Assembly: GCA_963750735.1 (NCBI GenBank)
Contig: CAVVRY010000009.1
Coordinates: 1 to 64,000, forward strand
Reading direction: 5' to 3'
Length of the DNA stretch: 64,000 nt
Source: JANTGF01 sp963750735
GTDB taxonomy: Bacteria; Bacteroidota; Bacteroidia; Bacteroidales; VadinHA17
A program made the position numbers and the translations under genes. Shown here piece after piece: positions 47,929 to 57,374 of this stretch. Every line of letters starts with the position of its first letter. Position 1 is the first letter of the stretch. Under the pieces are notes generated by a model, which saw only the letters and a program-made list of their open reading frames with translations, searched no databases and was not told the DNA's origin.

Positions 47929-50900
47929 ATGAGAAATTATCTTTGTTTAATCCTTCTTTTCCTCTTAGCAAATCCTCCCGCTTTCAGCCAGGCTATTGAA
48001 CAAAATTTTCACAGTGATCATACAGTTTTCCAGTTAAATAAGTTAAAGCCCCATGCTGATTTTTTTGGTTTTGAATCAGCGGTTTTGATGGATCAAAATA
48101 TGCCAGAATCCTCAAAAAGATTCCTTTCCTTAAATGGAATATGGAAGTTTAAATGGGCCCGGTCACCCAAAGAAAGAATTCTCCAATTACTTTGAACCGG
48201 GCCTGGACGATAGCCAATGGGATTCTATTCCGGTTCCTGCTAATTGGGAAGTGGAGGGATTTGGTTATCCAATTTATCTCGATGAGCGATATCCTTTCAC
48301 AACTAAATGGCCAAATGTTCCTGAAGACTATAATCCGGTGGGCACCTATCGCCGATCATTTCAAATTCCAGAAAGCTGGTTGGAAAATGACATTATTCTT
48401 CATTTTGCCGGAGCAAAGTCGGCAATGTATTTATATGTAAACGGGAAGTTTGTTGGATATTCCCAGGGATCAAAAACTCCCGCAGAATTTGATATCAGTC
48501 AGTTTGTAAAGGCTGGAATTAACCATATAGCCATGCAGATGTATCGCTGGAGTGATGCCAGCTACCTTGAAAGTCAGGATATGTTGCGAATGAGTGGTAT
48601 CGAGCGGGAGGTATATATATATTCCAAACCCAAAATTGCTGTAGTTGATTTTAAGCTTGTTACCGATCTGGATGATACATATTCTTCCGGTCTCTTCCAG
48701 GCTGAAATAAAGATCTCTAATTCCAGCCGGAGAGGTGGCAAAAGATTACTTAAAGTTAAAATCCTGGATGATAAAAATGAACTGTATTCCTTTGAAAATA
48801 AAGTAAAGCTTCGAACAAATGATACTCTTTCAGTGCATCTTGAAACCGCAATTCCAGATATAAAAGCGTGGTCTGCTGAGATACCAAATTGCTATCAAAT
48901 ATCAATCAATCTTTTGGATATTAGAGATTCAGGCAATGATCAATACATCGAAAAAAATATAGGCTTCCGGAATATCAGGATTGAAAACAATCAACTTCTG
49001 GTAAACGGAAAAGCGATTTTCATTAAAGGAGTAAACCGCCATGAAACTGATCCGTTTTCAGGCCATGTAGTTTCCAAAGAGTCAATGGAAAGAGATATTC
49101 AGCTGATGAAGCGAAATAACATTAATGCTGTACGAAGCAGTCATTACCCAAACCATCCTTACTGGTATGACCTTTGTGATAAATATGGCCTGTATGTTAT
49201 TGACGAAGCTAATATTGAGAGCCATCCCCTTGCGCTTGAAGATTCTACCCAGCTGGGAAATGAAATGTCATGGCTTCCTGCACATCTTGAGCGCATAAAA
49301 CGAATGTTCTACAGGGATAGAAATCACCCATCCATAATTATATGGTCGCTTGGTAATGAAGCAGGTCATGGAGAAATATTTAAACATGCTTATGGACTGG
49401 TTAAAGGAAAATGATCGCACCCGACCGATACAATATGAACCTGCTGGTCTTGAAGACTATACAGATATTTATTGCCCTATGTATCCCAGGCCTGAGTCTT
49501 TGGTTTCATATGCCATGAATAATCCAAACAAACCCGGTATCATGATTGAATACTGCCATGCTATGGGAAATTCGGTTGGCAATCTCCAGGACTATTGGGA
49601 TATTATAGAAAAGTATCCCGTATTGCAGGGAGGGTTTATCTGGGATTGGGTAGATCAATCCCTTGAATATAAAGATGAAAACGGGCAGCCATATTTAGCT
49701 TACGGACACGATTATCACCCTGATTTACCTACAGACGGAAATTTCTTGAACAATGGGCTTGTCAATCCATATCGGGAACCTCATCCGCATTTGTTTGAAG
49801 TGAAAAAAGTGTACCAACCGGCAAATTTTGAATGGGAAAATGATAGACAATTATTGAAGGTGATTAATAAGAATCTTTTCGCCTCATTTGAAAACTTCAG
49901 ATTAGAATGGAAGCTATTTGAAGATGGATTTGAAGTTCAACAGGGAACAATTGATACAGTTTTTATAAACCCGGGTGAAGCAAAAACCTACCATTTGCAA
50001 ATACCTCCCTTCAAGGCAGAGAAAGAATATATACTAATAGCCAGCCTGGTAACAAACAGTCAGGTTGAACTGATTGATGCGAACTATGAAGATTGCCTTT
50101 GAACAATTTATTCTTCAGCCATTTAAGTCTAAAAAATTATCATCATCTGGTAGTACGGATCTTATCATTCAAAAAAATGAGGATCAAATAATTATTGAAA
50201 ATGATAAAGTAAAATTGATCCTCCACCATTCATCCGGAGCAATAGAATCCTGGATATACAATGGAATAGAGATTACCGGTAATCCTGTCCAGCCCAACTT
50301 CTGGAGGCCCCCTACCGACAACGACCTGGGCAATGGAATGCACAACTGGGCCAAAGTCTGGCAAAATGCTACTAAAAACTACAGGTCAAGTTTATTGAAA
50401 TTACCTTATAATTCAGAAAATGGAGTAAGTTATGAAGTAAAATATGAATTCCCGGATAACATAGCTTTGCTGCTTATCAGCTACACACTTACCATGGATG
50501 GCGCCTTGAAGGTAGAATATAAATTTTCCCCTCAAGAAGAAAACCTTCCTGTTATTCCAAGACTGGGTTTATCTCTGATATTACCCAATGCATTTGAAAA
50601 AGTATCCTGGTATGGAAGAGGCCCACATGAAACATATTGGGACAGGAAAACTTCAGGAAAGCTGGGAATATATAATGATTTAATTATCAATCAGTTTCAT
50701 CGATATCCCAGGCCACAGGAAACCGGAAATAAATCAGATGTTAGATGGGTATCCCTTTATTCCGGCCAGGTAAAATTAACTGCATATTCGATTGACAATA
50801 AGCTATTAAATACAAGTGTTTGGCCATTTACTTCATCTGAATTAGAATTTCAGCCTGGTAAAGCCGGTGGAGAGTCCGCCTCAGGATTGGTTCCGGTAAC

Positions 50901-51093
50901 TTCCAGGCATGGAGCTGATATTCAAACCGGAGATGTAGTTCAATGGAACATCGATCACCTGCAAATGGGTGTGGGTGGGGATACATCATGGGGCCGGATG
51001 GTGCATAAGCAATATACTATCCCATCCAAAAATTATAACTTTTCCTTTATTATTATTCCTGAAATTAAATTAGATGGAAAATTAGTAATTTAG
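47929..51093 (+). pseudogene. GH2 beta-galactosidase, three frameshifts
   Basis: Four consecutive frames (47929-48195, 48134-49414, 49350-50102, 50074-51093) make one LacZ-like enzyme of about 1,050 residues. It has a signal peptide, sugar-binding and Ig-like domains, the barrel with acid/base Glu in SLGNEAGHGE and nucleophile in IMIEYCHAMGNS, and the small-chain domain (WRPPTDNDLGNGMHNW ... YGRGPHETYWDR). Each junction needs one base removed: a C in CCC near 48160, a G in TATGGAC near 49393, and one base near 50085. Exported LacZ-type enzymes act on oligosaccharides in the periplasm. Three identical-type errors in one gene strongly suggest read error. Confidence 0.88.
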
Positions 51094-51120
51094 TTTTTTT
51101 CAAATAATACAATAACTGCC

Positions 51121-52554
51121 ATGAAGGGAATTACAAATTGTATTGCTACTCTGTTATTGCACTTTCATCTTTTCAGTATAGCCCAGGGACAATTCAATCC
51201 ACATCCTGATAATATTGACTACATGGAAAACTACCGTGGCCAATATCATTTCAGCCCAAAATCAGAATGGATGAATGATATAAACGGCCTGGTTTACCAG
51301 GGAGGGAAATACCATATGATATATCAATGGGGTAAATCCAAACGCCATGGAGGGTATGCCACAAGTACTGATTTATTGTACTGGAAAGATGAAGGTGTTG
51401 CCCTCATTCCACAGAAATCCTTCTTGCCCTCAGAAGCCATCCGAAATGTTGCCGGGGATGAGGTTTATTCCGGAAGTGCAGTAGTTGTTTCCGGCAAAAC
51501 AGCTAAAAAAATAACAGGATCAAACAAAGAAGCAATTATTGCAATTTATACAGGGACTGCTGAAGGAACCTGCCTGGCATTTAGCAATGACAATGGCCTT
51601 AGCTGGCACGATTATAAAAACAACCCTGTAGCCAATCAAACTGACGAGGCATATCCGCGCGATCCATGTGTTATATGGCACAATCCAAGTTCAAAATGGG
51701 TGATGGCTCTGTACGAAAACGGCACCACCTTTTATGGCTCGAAAGATCTTATTAAGTGGGAGTTTCTGAGCAATGTGAATTTTGGATTTGAATGCCCGGA
51801 CTTATTCCAACTCCCTCTTGATGGAAATGAAAATGAAAAGAAATGGATCCTTCAGGATGCCAATGGCTCCTATTTGGTAGGTGAATTTGATGGCACGACT
51901 TTTAGCCTGGATGAGGGCCAGGATACACTGGTAATGGATGTTGGACCAGATTTCTATGCAGCCCAAACTTTTCCCATGGGCAACTTACCCAATGGAGATC
52001 AACGGGTAATCCAGATTGCATGGATGGATCATTGGAATGGAGGTCTGGGTGAAACTGTGTGGGAACGCAATGCTACTTTTCCGGTTTCTTTAAACCTGGT
52101 AACCTACAATGGTCAGAAAAGTTTATGCCGGTATCCGATCGATGAAATTGAAAAACTTTATGAAAAAACAAAAACCTGGGAGCGGCAAATAATTAAAGCC
52201 AATTCAAACCTGCTTTCGAATGTTAAATCAAAAAAGTTTGACCTTGTCGCTGAATTTGATCTGTCAGAGACAACAGCCACAAAATTTGGCTTTAAGATTG
52301 CCAATAAAACCATTCTTTACGACATCTCTCAGCAAACCCTTTTATCTAAAAAACTGGCTCCTGATAAATCAAACCGATTGAAAATCAGAATTCTGGTGGA
52401 CTGGGGACAGCTTGAGGTTTTTGCAAATGAAGGTATTTTCTCCTTTACAGAGCAATTTGGATTCACTCCTGAGAGGAATGACATTCAAATGGTTAGCGAT
52501 GGAGATATTACATTGGTTTCAATGGAGTTTCACGAAATAGCCAGAATCTGGTAA
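51121..52554 (+). CDS. GH32 fructan hydrolase (levanase/invertase family), secreted
   Basis: A 477-residue exported enzyme. The five-blade propeller has the nucleophile Asp53 in WMNDINGL, the transition-state stabiliser in Arg180-Asp181-Pro182 (YPRDPCVIWH) and the acid/base Glu224 in FECPDLF. A C-terminal beta-sandwich begins near 340. The family hydrolyses beta-fructosides such as levan, inulin or sucrose. The first motif is usually WMNDPNG; Ile replaces the Pro. It follows the GH2 gene by 27 bases, suggesting joint use of a galactose- or fructose-containing glycan. No SusC/SusD pair is present. Confidence 0.9.
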   Translation: MKGITNCIATLLLHFHLFSIAQGQFNPHPDNIDYMENYRGQYHFSPKSEWMNDINGLVYQGGKYHMIYQWGKSKRHGGYATSTDLLYWKDEGVALIPQKSFLPSEAIRNVAGDEVYSGSAVVVSGKTAKKITGSNKEAIIAIYTGTAEGTCLAFSNDNGLSWHDYKNNPVANQTDEAYPRDPCVIWHNPSSKWVMALYENGTTFYGSKDLIKWEFLSNVNFGFECPDLFQLPLDGNENEKKWILQDANGSYLVGEFDGTTFSLDEGQDTLVMDVGPDFYAAQTFPMGNLPNGDQRVIQIAWMDHWNGGLGETVWERNATFPVSLNLVTYNGQKSLCRYPIDEIEKLYEKTKTWERQIIKANSNLLSNVKSKKFDLVAEFDLSETTATKFGFKIANKTILYDISQQTLLSKKLAPDKSNRLKIRILVDWGQLEVFANEGIFSFTEQFGFTPERNDIQMVSDGDITLVSMEFHEIARIW

Positions 52555-52608
52555 ATATGAATTTTAAAATATATTTAAAGAAATAATAAATCATAAAAAC
52601 AACTGGAA

Positions 52609-54649
52609 ATGAAAAAATTATGGGTACTAACAATTTTACTCCTCGTGACAGCAATTGTATTTGCACAATCAAAAGTTATCACCTTCTTTTGAAGAAGTAA
52701 TTTCGCTGAAATCAGTATCAAATCCTCAAATCTCTCCTGATGGAAATCATGTAGTTTATCAAGCCAATTCTGTCGACTGGAAGGAAAACAGGTACGACAC
52801 AGAAATATGGATTTCAAAAAACGGAGAGACTCCCTTTCAGTTAACAAACAACCTTACAGGGAGCAGCAGCAACCCAAAATGGTCACCGGATGGCAAATGG
52901 ATTGCTTTTGTCTCGAAAAAAACTGATAATACTCAGATTCAAATAATTAGGCTGGCTGGTGGTGAATCTTTCCAGGTAACACATACCAAAAAGAATATTT
53001 TCGGTTTTGATTGGTCTCCCGATGGAAAAAAGATCGCATTTATGCAAACAGAGGACAATTCGAAAAAGGAGAAAAAGAGAAAAGAAAAGTATGGCGGATA
53101 CGCAGTTGAAGACCAGGAATATAGTTTTAACCAATTATGGATTGCCAATTTTAATCCTGACAGCCTGGTTCGACTTCCTCTGCCAGCCCAAATGGAAGAT
53201 TCCTTGTACAAATCAGGCTTTGAAGAAAAATTGTTAATGGATAGTGTAACGTTTACAATAAGCTCGTTCGAATGGTCACCTGATGGTACTAAAATAGCCT
53301 TTGGACATCAACCCGATCCATTGATTAACTCATTCTTTAAGGCCGATATCTCTGTATATGATATTTCATCCAAAACAACTAAAGTACTTGTAAATAATCC
53401 AAGCTTCGACGGCTTGATTTGTTGGTCACCCGATGGAAAATCTATTCTTTATCAAACAGCACTGGATGATAGTACATCAAATTACTACTTGAATAGCAAG
53501 ATGTTCAGAATCAACCTTGATGGCACAGAAAATACACAATTGGGGAAAGACTTTGATGAAAATATATCCCGTGTAAAATGGATAGATTCTGGCATATTTG
53601 GAACGGCCTGGCAAAAAACAAAAAGAAAACTTGTCAGAATAGATCCAAAAAATGGTAAAGCCAGGATTATTACCGAAACTCCTTACAAAATATTGGATTA
53701 TTCTTTCTCATCAGATGAGAAAAGACTGGCTTTTACCGCAGCAAATGAAAACGACCTGACCGAGCTATATGTAAGTGACTACCCAATAAAAACTTCAACA
53801 AAAATTACCAACTCCTCACAACAAATTGAGAATTGGTTGGTTGCAAATAGCGAATTGATCTCATGGAAAAGTAAGGATGGATCTGAGATTGAAGGTGTAC
53901 TCCATAAACCACAGGATTATGATCCAAACAAAAAGTATCCCTTACTGGTAATAATTCATGGTGGCCCTACCGGTATATCAACTCCCGAACCAGCTCCCTC
54001 CTATGTATATCCAATGTTGCAGTGGCTTAACAAAGGAGCATTAATCTTACGACCTAATTACAGAGGTTCAGCCGGGTATGGCGAAAAATTCAGATCATTG
54101 AATGTGAAAAATCTGGGTGTCGGTGATGCCTGGGATGTATTGTCAGGAATAGATTACCTGGATAAAAAGGGTAGAATTGATGTAAACAAACTGGGCGCCA
54201 TGGGCTGGAGTCAGGGTGGATACATTTCTGCATTTTTGGCGACCAATTCAACCATTTTTAAGGCCATCTCGGTGGGCGCTGGTATATCGAACTGGGTAAC
54301 CTATTATGTGAACACAGATATACATCCATTTACAAGGCAATATCTTAAAGCCACACCCTGGTCTGATAAAGCCATTTATGAGAAAACCTCTCCCATGACC
54401 AACATTAACAATGCAACCACTCCCACCCTGATTCAGCATGGGGAATTTGACAGAAGGGTTCCACCGGCCAATGCTTTTGAGTTGTTTCAGGGCCTCCAGG
54501 ATGTAGGAGTGGAGACTGAATTGATCATTTACAAAGGATTTGGACATGGTATCAGCAAACCGAAAGAGAGGTTGGCAGCCATGTGGCACAACTGGCAATG
54601 GTTTGGTAAATATGTCTGGGGTGAAGAGATTGAGTTGCCATTGGATTAA
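52609..54649 (+). pseudogene. S9 prolyl-oligopeptidase-family protein, frameshift in signal peptide
   Basis: The signal peptide (MKKLWVLTILLLVTAIVFAQ) is coded from 52609 but its frame stops at 52692. The rest continues in another frame from about 52660 (QKLSPSFEEVISLK). One extra base near 52668 explains it. The mature enzyme has a PD40 propeller (repeated WSPDGKKIAF) and a hydrolase domain with nucleophile Ser in MGWSQGGY, Asp in GEFDRRVP and His in GFGHGIS. About 680 residues complete. It removes dipeptides or oligopeptides outside the cytoplasm. The gap to GH32 is 54 bases. Confidence 0.88.
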
Positions 54650-54755
54650 AACAGGTAAGTAAGGTTTGTTAAAAGATTAAATATCTGATTTATACTATTA
54701 CTTTTCACTGATTTACAGTTTCTTGTCTATTTTTAGACTAAATTTCTCTATTTAA

Positions 54756-54789
54756 ATGTTGCAACATATATTGTTTTAACATATATTTG
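54756..54789 (+). promoter_or_regulatory. promoter with two tandem palindromic operators
   Basis: GTTG (54758-54761), 20 bases, then TATATTTG (54782-54789) resembles a Bacteroidota promoter. The palindrome ATGTTGCAACAT (54756-54767, perfect) covers the -33 box. A second, TGTTTTAACA (54772-54781), abuts the -7 box. Both fit TGTTnnAACA and are 15 bases apart. A MarR repressor is encoded two genes downstream and is the likely ligand. Confidence 0.6.
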
Positions 54790-54811
54790 TACCCTATAAT
54801 ACAATTTGTAT

Positions 54812-55399
54812 ATGATTGAAATGTGGAATCAGCGATATGCTCAGGAAATTTTTGTGTATGGAACTGAGCCAAATGAATTTTTTAAAACTCAACTTTCCGG
54901 TTTGCCCAAGGGTAAAATACTCCTACCGGCTGAGGGAGAGGGGCGAAATGCTGTTTTTGCCTCAGAAATGGGTTGGGAGGTTGTAGCTTTTGACAGCAGC
55001 TCGGCTGCAAAAGAAAAAGCTGAAAAATTAATGAAACAGAAAAATGTGCAGTTTGAGTATCTCATTGAATCTTTTGAGGATTTTGAATATCACGAAAACT
55101 CTTTTGATGTTATTGTTCTCATATATGCCCATACCTTCAACCGAAAAGACAATCATCAAAAAATTCTAAGTTTTTTAAAGCCAGGTGGCATATTAATCCT
55201 CGAAGGTTTTTCAAAAAAACAGATTCGGTTTAATTCGGGTGGTCCAAGAAACATCGATATGCTTTTCTCAGCAGATGAATTAAAATCAGATTTTTCAGAA
55301 TTCACTCAAATGGACATTGATGAACTGGAAATAGAATTGCAGGAAGGGCCCTTACACATTGGTGAGGCCGCTGTAATCAGGGCAATTGGAAAGAAATAA
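54812..55399 (+). CDS. class I SAM-dependent methyltransferase
   Basis: A 195-residue cytoplasmic enzyme with a Rossmann methyltransferase fold. Motif I is ILLPAEGEGRNAVFASEMG, the ribose-binding acidic end of strand 2 is VVAFDSSSAA, and motif IV/V is FDVIVLIYAHTF followed by KILSFLKPGGILILEGF. It is closest to TehB/thiopurine-methyltransferase-like proteins, which often detoxify small molecules. The ATG at 54812 is taken; GTEPNEFF near the N terminus is typical. It heads a group with YceI and MarR under a promoter with paired operators, suggesting stress-induced expression. Confidence 0.85.
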   Translation: MIEMWNQRYAQEIFVYGTEPNEFFKTQLSGLPKGKILLPAEGEGRNAVFASEMGWEVVAFDSSSAAKEKAEKLMKQKNVQFEYLIESFEDFEYHENSFDVIVLIYAHTFNRKDNHQKILSFLKPGGILILEGFSKKQIRFNSGGPRNIDMLFSADELKSDFSEFTQMDIDELEIELQEGPLHIGEAAVIRAIGKK

Positions 55400-55465
55400 A
55401 TTTCTATACTATAATTCAAACTTATTGAAAACTAATATTTATAAATAATTTAAAATCAAATCATT

Positions 55466-56101
55466 ATGAAAATTAAAACTTTTTTAATCGTGAGTGCCCT
55501 GGCACTCGGTTTTAATACCAGCAGCAATGCTATTGAAAACCAAACAAATGAAACAGCTAAGAAATCAGCGAAGAAAAGCTTTATCGCATCTGGTAATTAT
55601 TCAGTTGACAAATCAAAATCAGACATCAAGTGGAAAGGAACTATGACAGGTGTGTTTTCACATACCGGTACTCTTGCACTGATTGAGGGTTCTGTAAAAG
55701 TTAAGAATGGAAAAATAACAAAGGGAAGTTTTACAGTTGACATGAATTCAATCCTAACTTCTGATTCGGATGACAATTATAAGAACGCACCAAGGGAAGA
55801 CCTGGTATTTCACCTCAAATCAGATGATTTTTTTGCGGTTGAAAAATATCCAACTGCTACATTCAAAATCACAAAACATTCAGGGGATGAAATAAGCGGT
55901 GATCTTACAATACGTGGAATTACCAGTAAGGAAACAATGACAAATGTTAAACTAACCGAAACAGATGATAGCTTTTCGGCCACAGGAAATCTGGTTTTCG
56001 ACAGGCAGAAATATGAAGTTTCCTACAAAAACCGAATGGGCGATATGGTTATTTCTGACGATATTGAGCTTACGATATCTATTTTAGGGGTAAAAGAATA
56101 A
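55466..56101 (+). CDS. YceI family periplasmic lipocalin-like protein
   Basis: A 211-residue exported protein (signal ending SNA; Lys-rich linker). The YceI lipocalin-like barrel begins GNYSVDKSKSDIKWKGTM and contains VKNGKITKGSFTVDMNSI, the conserved FFAVEKYPTATFKI, GDLTIRGITS and the closing strand. Family members bind polyisoprenoid-like lipids. It lies between the methyltransferase and the MarR gene; a strong hairpin after it suggests partial termination before the MarR gene. Confidence 0.92.
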   Translation: MKIKTFLIVSALALGFNTSSNAIENQTNETAKKSAKKSFIASGNYSVDKSKSDIKWKGTMTGVFSHTGTLALIEGSVKVKNGKITKGSFTVDMNSILTSDSDDNYKNAPREDLVFHLKSDDFFAVEKYPTATFKITKHSGDEISGDLTIRGITSKETMTNVKLTETDDSFSATGNLVFDRQKYEVSYKNRMGDMVISDDIELTISILGVKE

Positions 56102-56132
56102 TAGAATAAAATAAAAACAAGTTGATTTTAAA

Positions 56133-56181
56133 CATCGCCAGAGAATTATTTGTGCATAATTCTCTTGTGATGGTATTTTTT
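56133..56181 (+). terminator. hairpin terminator after YceI
   Basis: CATCgCcAGAGAATTAT pairs with ATAATTCTCTtGtGATG (lower case marks mismatches) around a 6-base loop, giving a long stem with a perfect 10-bp top. It is followed by TATTTTTTG. The stem is only moderately GC-rich, so it may be leaky and still allow MarR expression. Confidence 0.65.
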
Positions 56182-56228
56182 GTTTAAATTTTAAAATAGA
56201 ATAAAATCCTGTGCGGAAAAACCATAGA

Positions 56229-56681
56229 ATGAAAATAGAAGATGAAATAAAAGGTCGGTTCCGAAACGAATATCACAAGGGGACTATAAATCTAATTTAT
56301 ACGGTTAAGCACTTGATGTATGAGTTTGAACGAGTCCTGAAAAAATATGGATTAACCGAACCACAGTACAATATTTTAAGAGTTCTTCGTGGGTATCGCA
56401 AAGATGGGCCTCTTTCTATTGGTTTTTTAAAAGAACGTATGCTTGATAAAAACTCGGATGTAAGCAGAATAGTTGATAAACTTCATGCAAAGGCCTATGT
56501 TGACAGGAAAGAAAATCCGGATGACCGAAGACAAAAAGAAATAGAAATCACCAAAAAAGGAATGGATTTACTGGCCACTATGGATGATTGTGATAGAAAG
56601 ACTGAGACCTTGTTGGAAAACCTTAATCCGGAAGAAGTCATGGAATTAAACACACTTTTAGATAAAATACGAAGTAATTAA
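56229..56681 (+). CDS. MarR-family transcriptional regulator
   Basis: A 150-residue winged-helix regulator (GTG at 56211 would add six residues). The dimer helix is VKHLMYEFERVLKKYGL, then PQYNILRVLRGYRKDGPLSI and the DNA-reading part LKERMLDKNSDVSRIVDKLH followed by the wing YVDRKENPDDRRQKEIEIT. This is typical MarR with the conserved DxR of the wing. It probably represses the methyltransferase-YceI group through the TGTTnnAACA palindromes at 54756-54781. The inducer is unknown. Confidence 0.9.
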   Translation: MKIEDEIKGRFRNEYHKGTINLIYTVKHLMYEFERVLKKYGLTEPQYNILRVLRGYRKDGPLSIGFLKERMLDKNSDVSRIVDKLHAKAYVDRKENPDDRRQKEIEITKKGMDLLATMDDCDRKTETLLENLNPEEVMELNTLLDKIRSN

Positions 56682-56694
56682 ACCATTCCTTTCT

Positions 56695-57237
56695 ATGGAG
56701 ATTATATCAAAAAGATTAATTCTTGTAGAAATTTCCTGGGATGACCTGGAAAATATCCATCACCTGCATTCCTTCCCTGAAGTGGACGAATTTAATACCC
56801 TTGGTTTGCCCAAAGACATCAATGAAACAAAAGAATTGATTAAGTCAGACATTGAAAATTCAGGGAAAAATCCTCAAAAATCATATACCTGGAAAATTAG
56901 TTTAAAAGAATCAGGAACTTTTATTGGTTTAGCTGGTTTATCGCTTTCCTGTGATAAATTTAAACTGGGTGAGATTTATTATAAACTCCTTCCTGATCAC
57001 TGGGGAAAAGGCTATGCTACCGAAGTATCAAAAGCATTGATAAAATCAGGCTTTGAAGATTTCAAATTACATAAAGTTGAAGCCGGAGTGGCCACTGAAA
57101 ACCTTAAATCTATCCGTGTACTTGAAAAATCAGGAATGACCCGGGAAGGATTAAGAAGAAAAATACTCCCCATAAGAGGCGAATGGAAAGACAATTACCA
57201 TTATGCCATAGTTGAAGATGACCCCAGATATGATTGA
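56695..57237 (+). CDS. GNAT N-acetyltransferase (RimJ/RimL type)
   Basis: A 180-residue acetyltransferase. The start ISKRLILVEISWDDLENI is of RimJ/RimL class. Strand 4 and motif A are IYYKLLPDHWGKGYATEVSK, with the acetyl-CoA loop HWGKGYA, and motif B is HKVEAGVATENLKSIRVLEK. It acetylates an alpha-amino or small-molecule amine; specificity is open. It follows the MarR gene by 13 bases, so it probably shares the transcript. Confidence 0.9.
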   Translation: MEIISKRLILVEISWDDLENIHHLHSFPEVDEFNTLGLPKDINETKELIKSDIENSGKNPQKSYTWKISLKESGTFIGLAGLSLSCDKFKLGEIYYKLLPDHWGKGYATEVSKALIKSGFEDFKLHKVEAGVATENLKSIRVLEKSGMTREGLRRKILPIRGEWKDNYHYAIVEDDPRYD

Positions 57238-57374
57238 TTCTTCTTTTATAAATTAGTTTTCCTTCCTGGCTATATTTTTCGACCTAAATTGGCTTCCCAT
57301 CTATAATTCAATGCTTCTAATTTCATTTTTGTTACATTTGGTATTGATATACTTAACCTTATAATTTTCATCAT

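Noticed and set aside
48153..48440. Third-frame open frame inside the GH2 gene
   Set aside because: It overlaps the correct frame whose translation matches the GH2 sugar-binding domain; it is a by-product of the frameshift.
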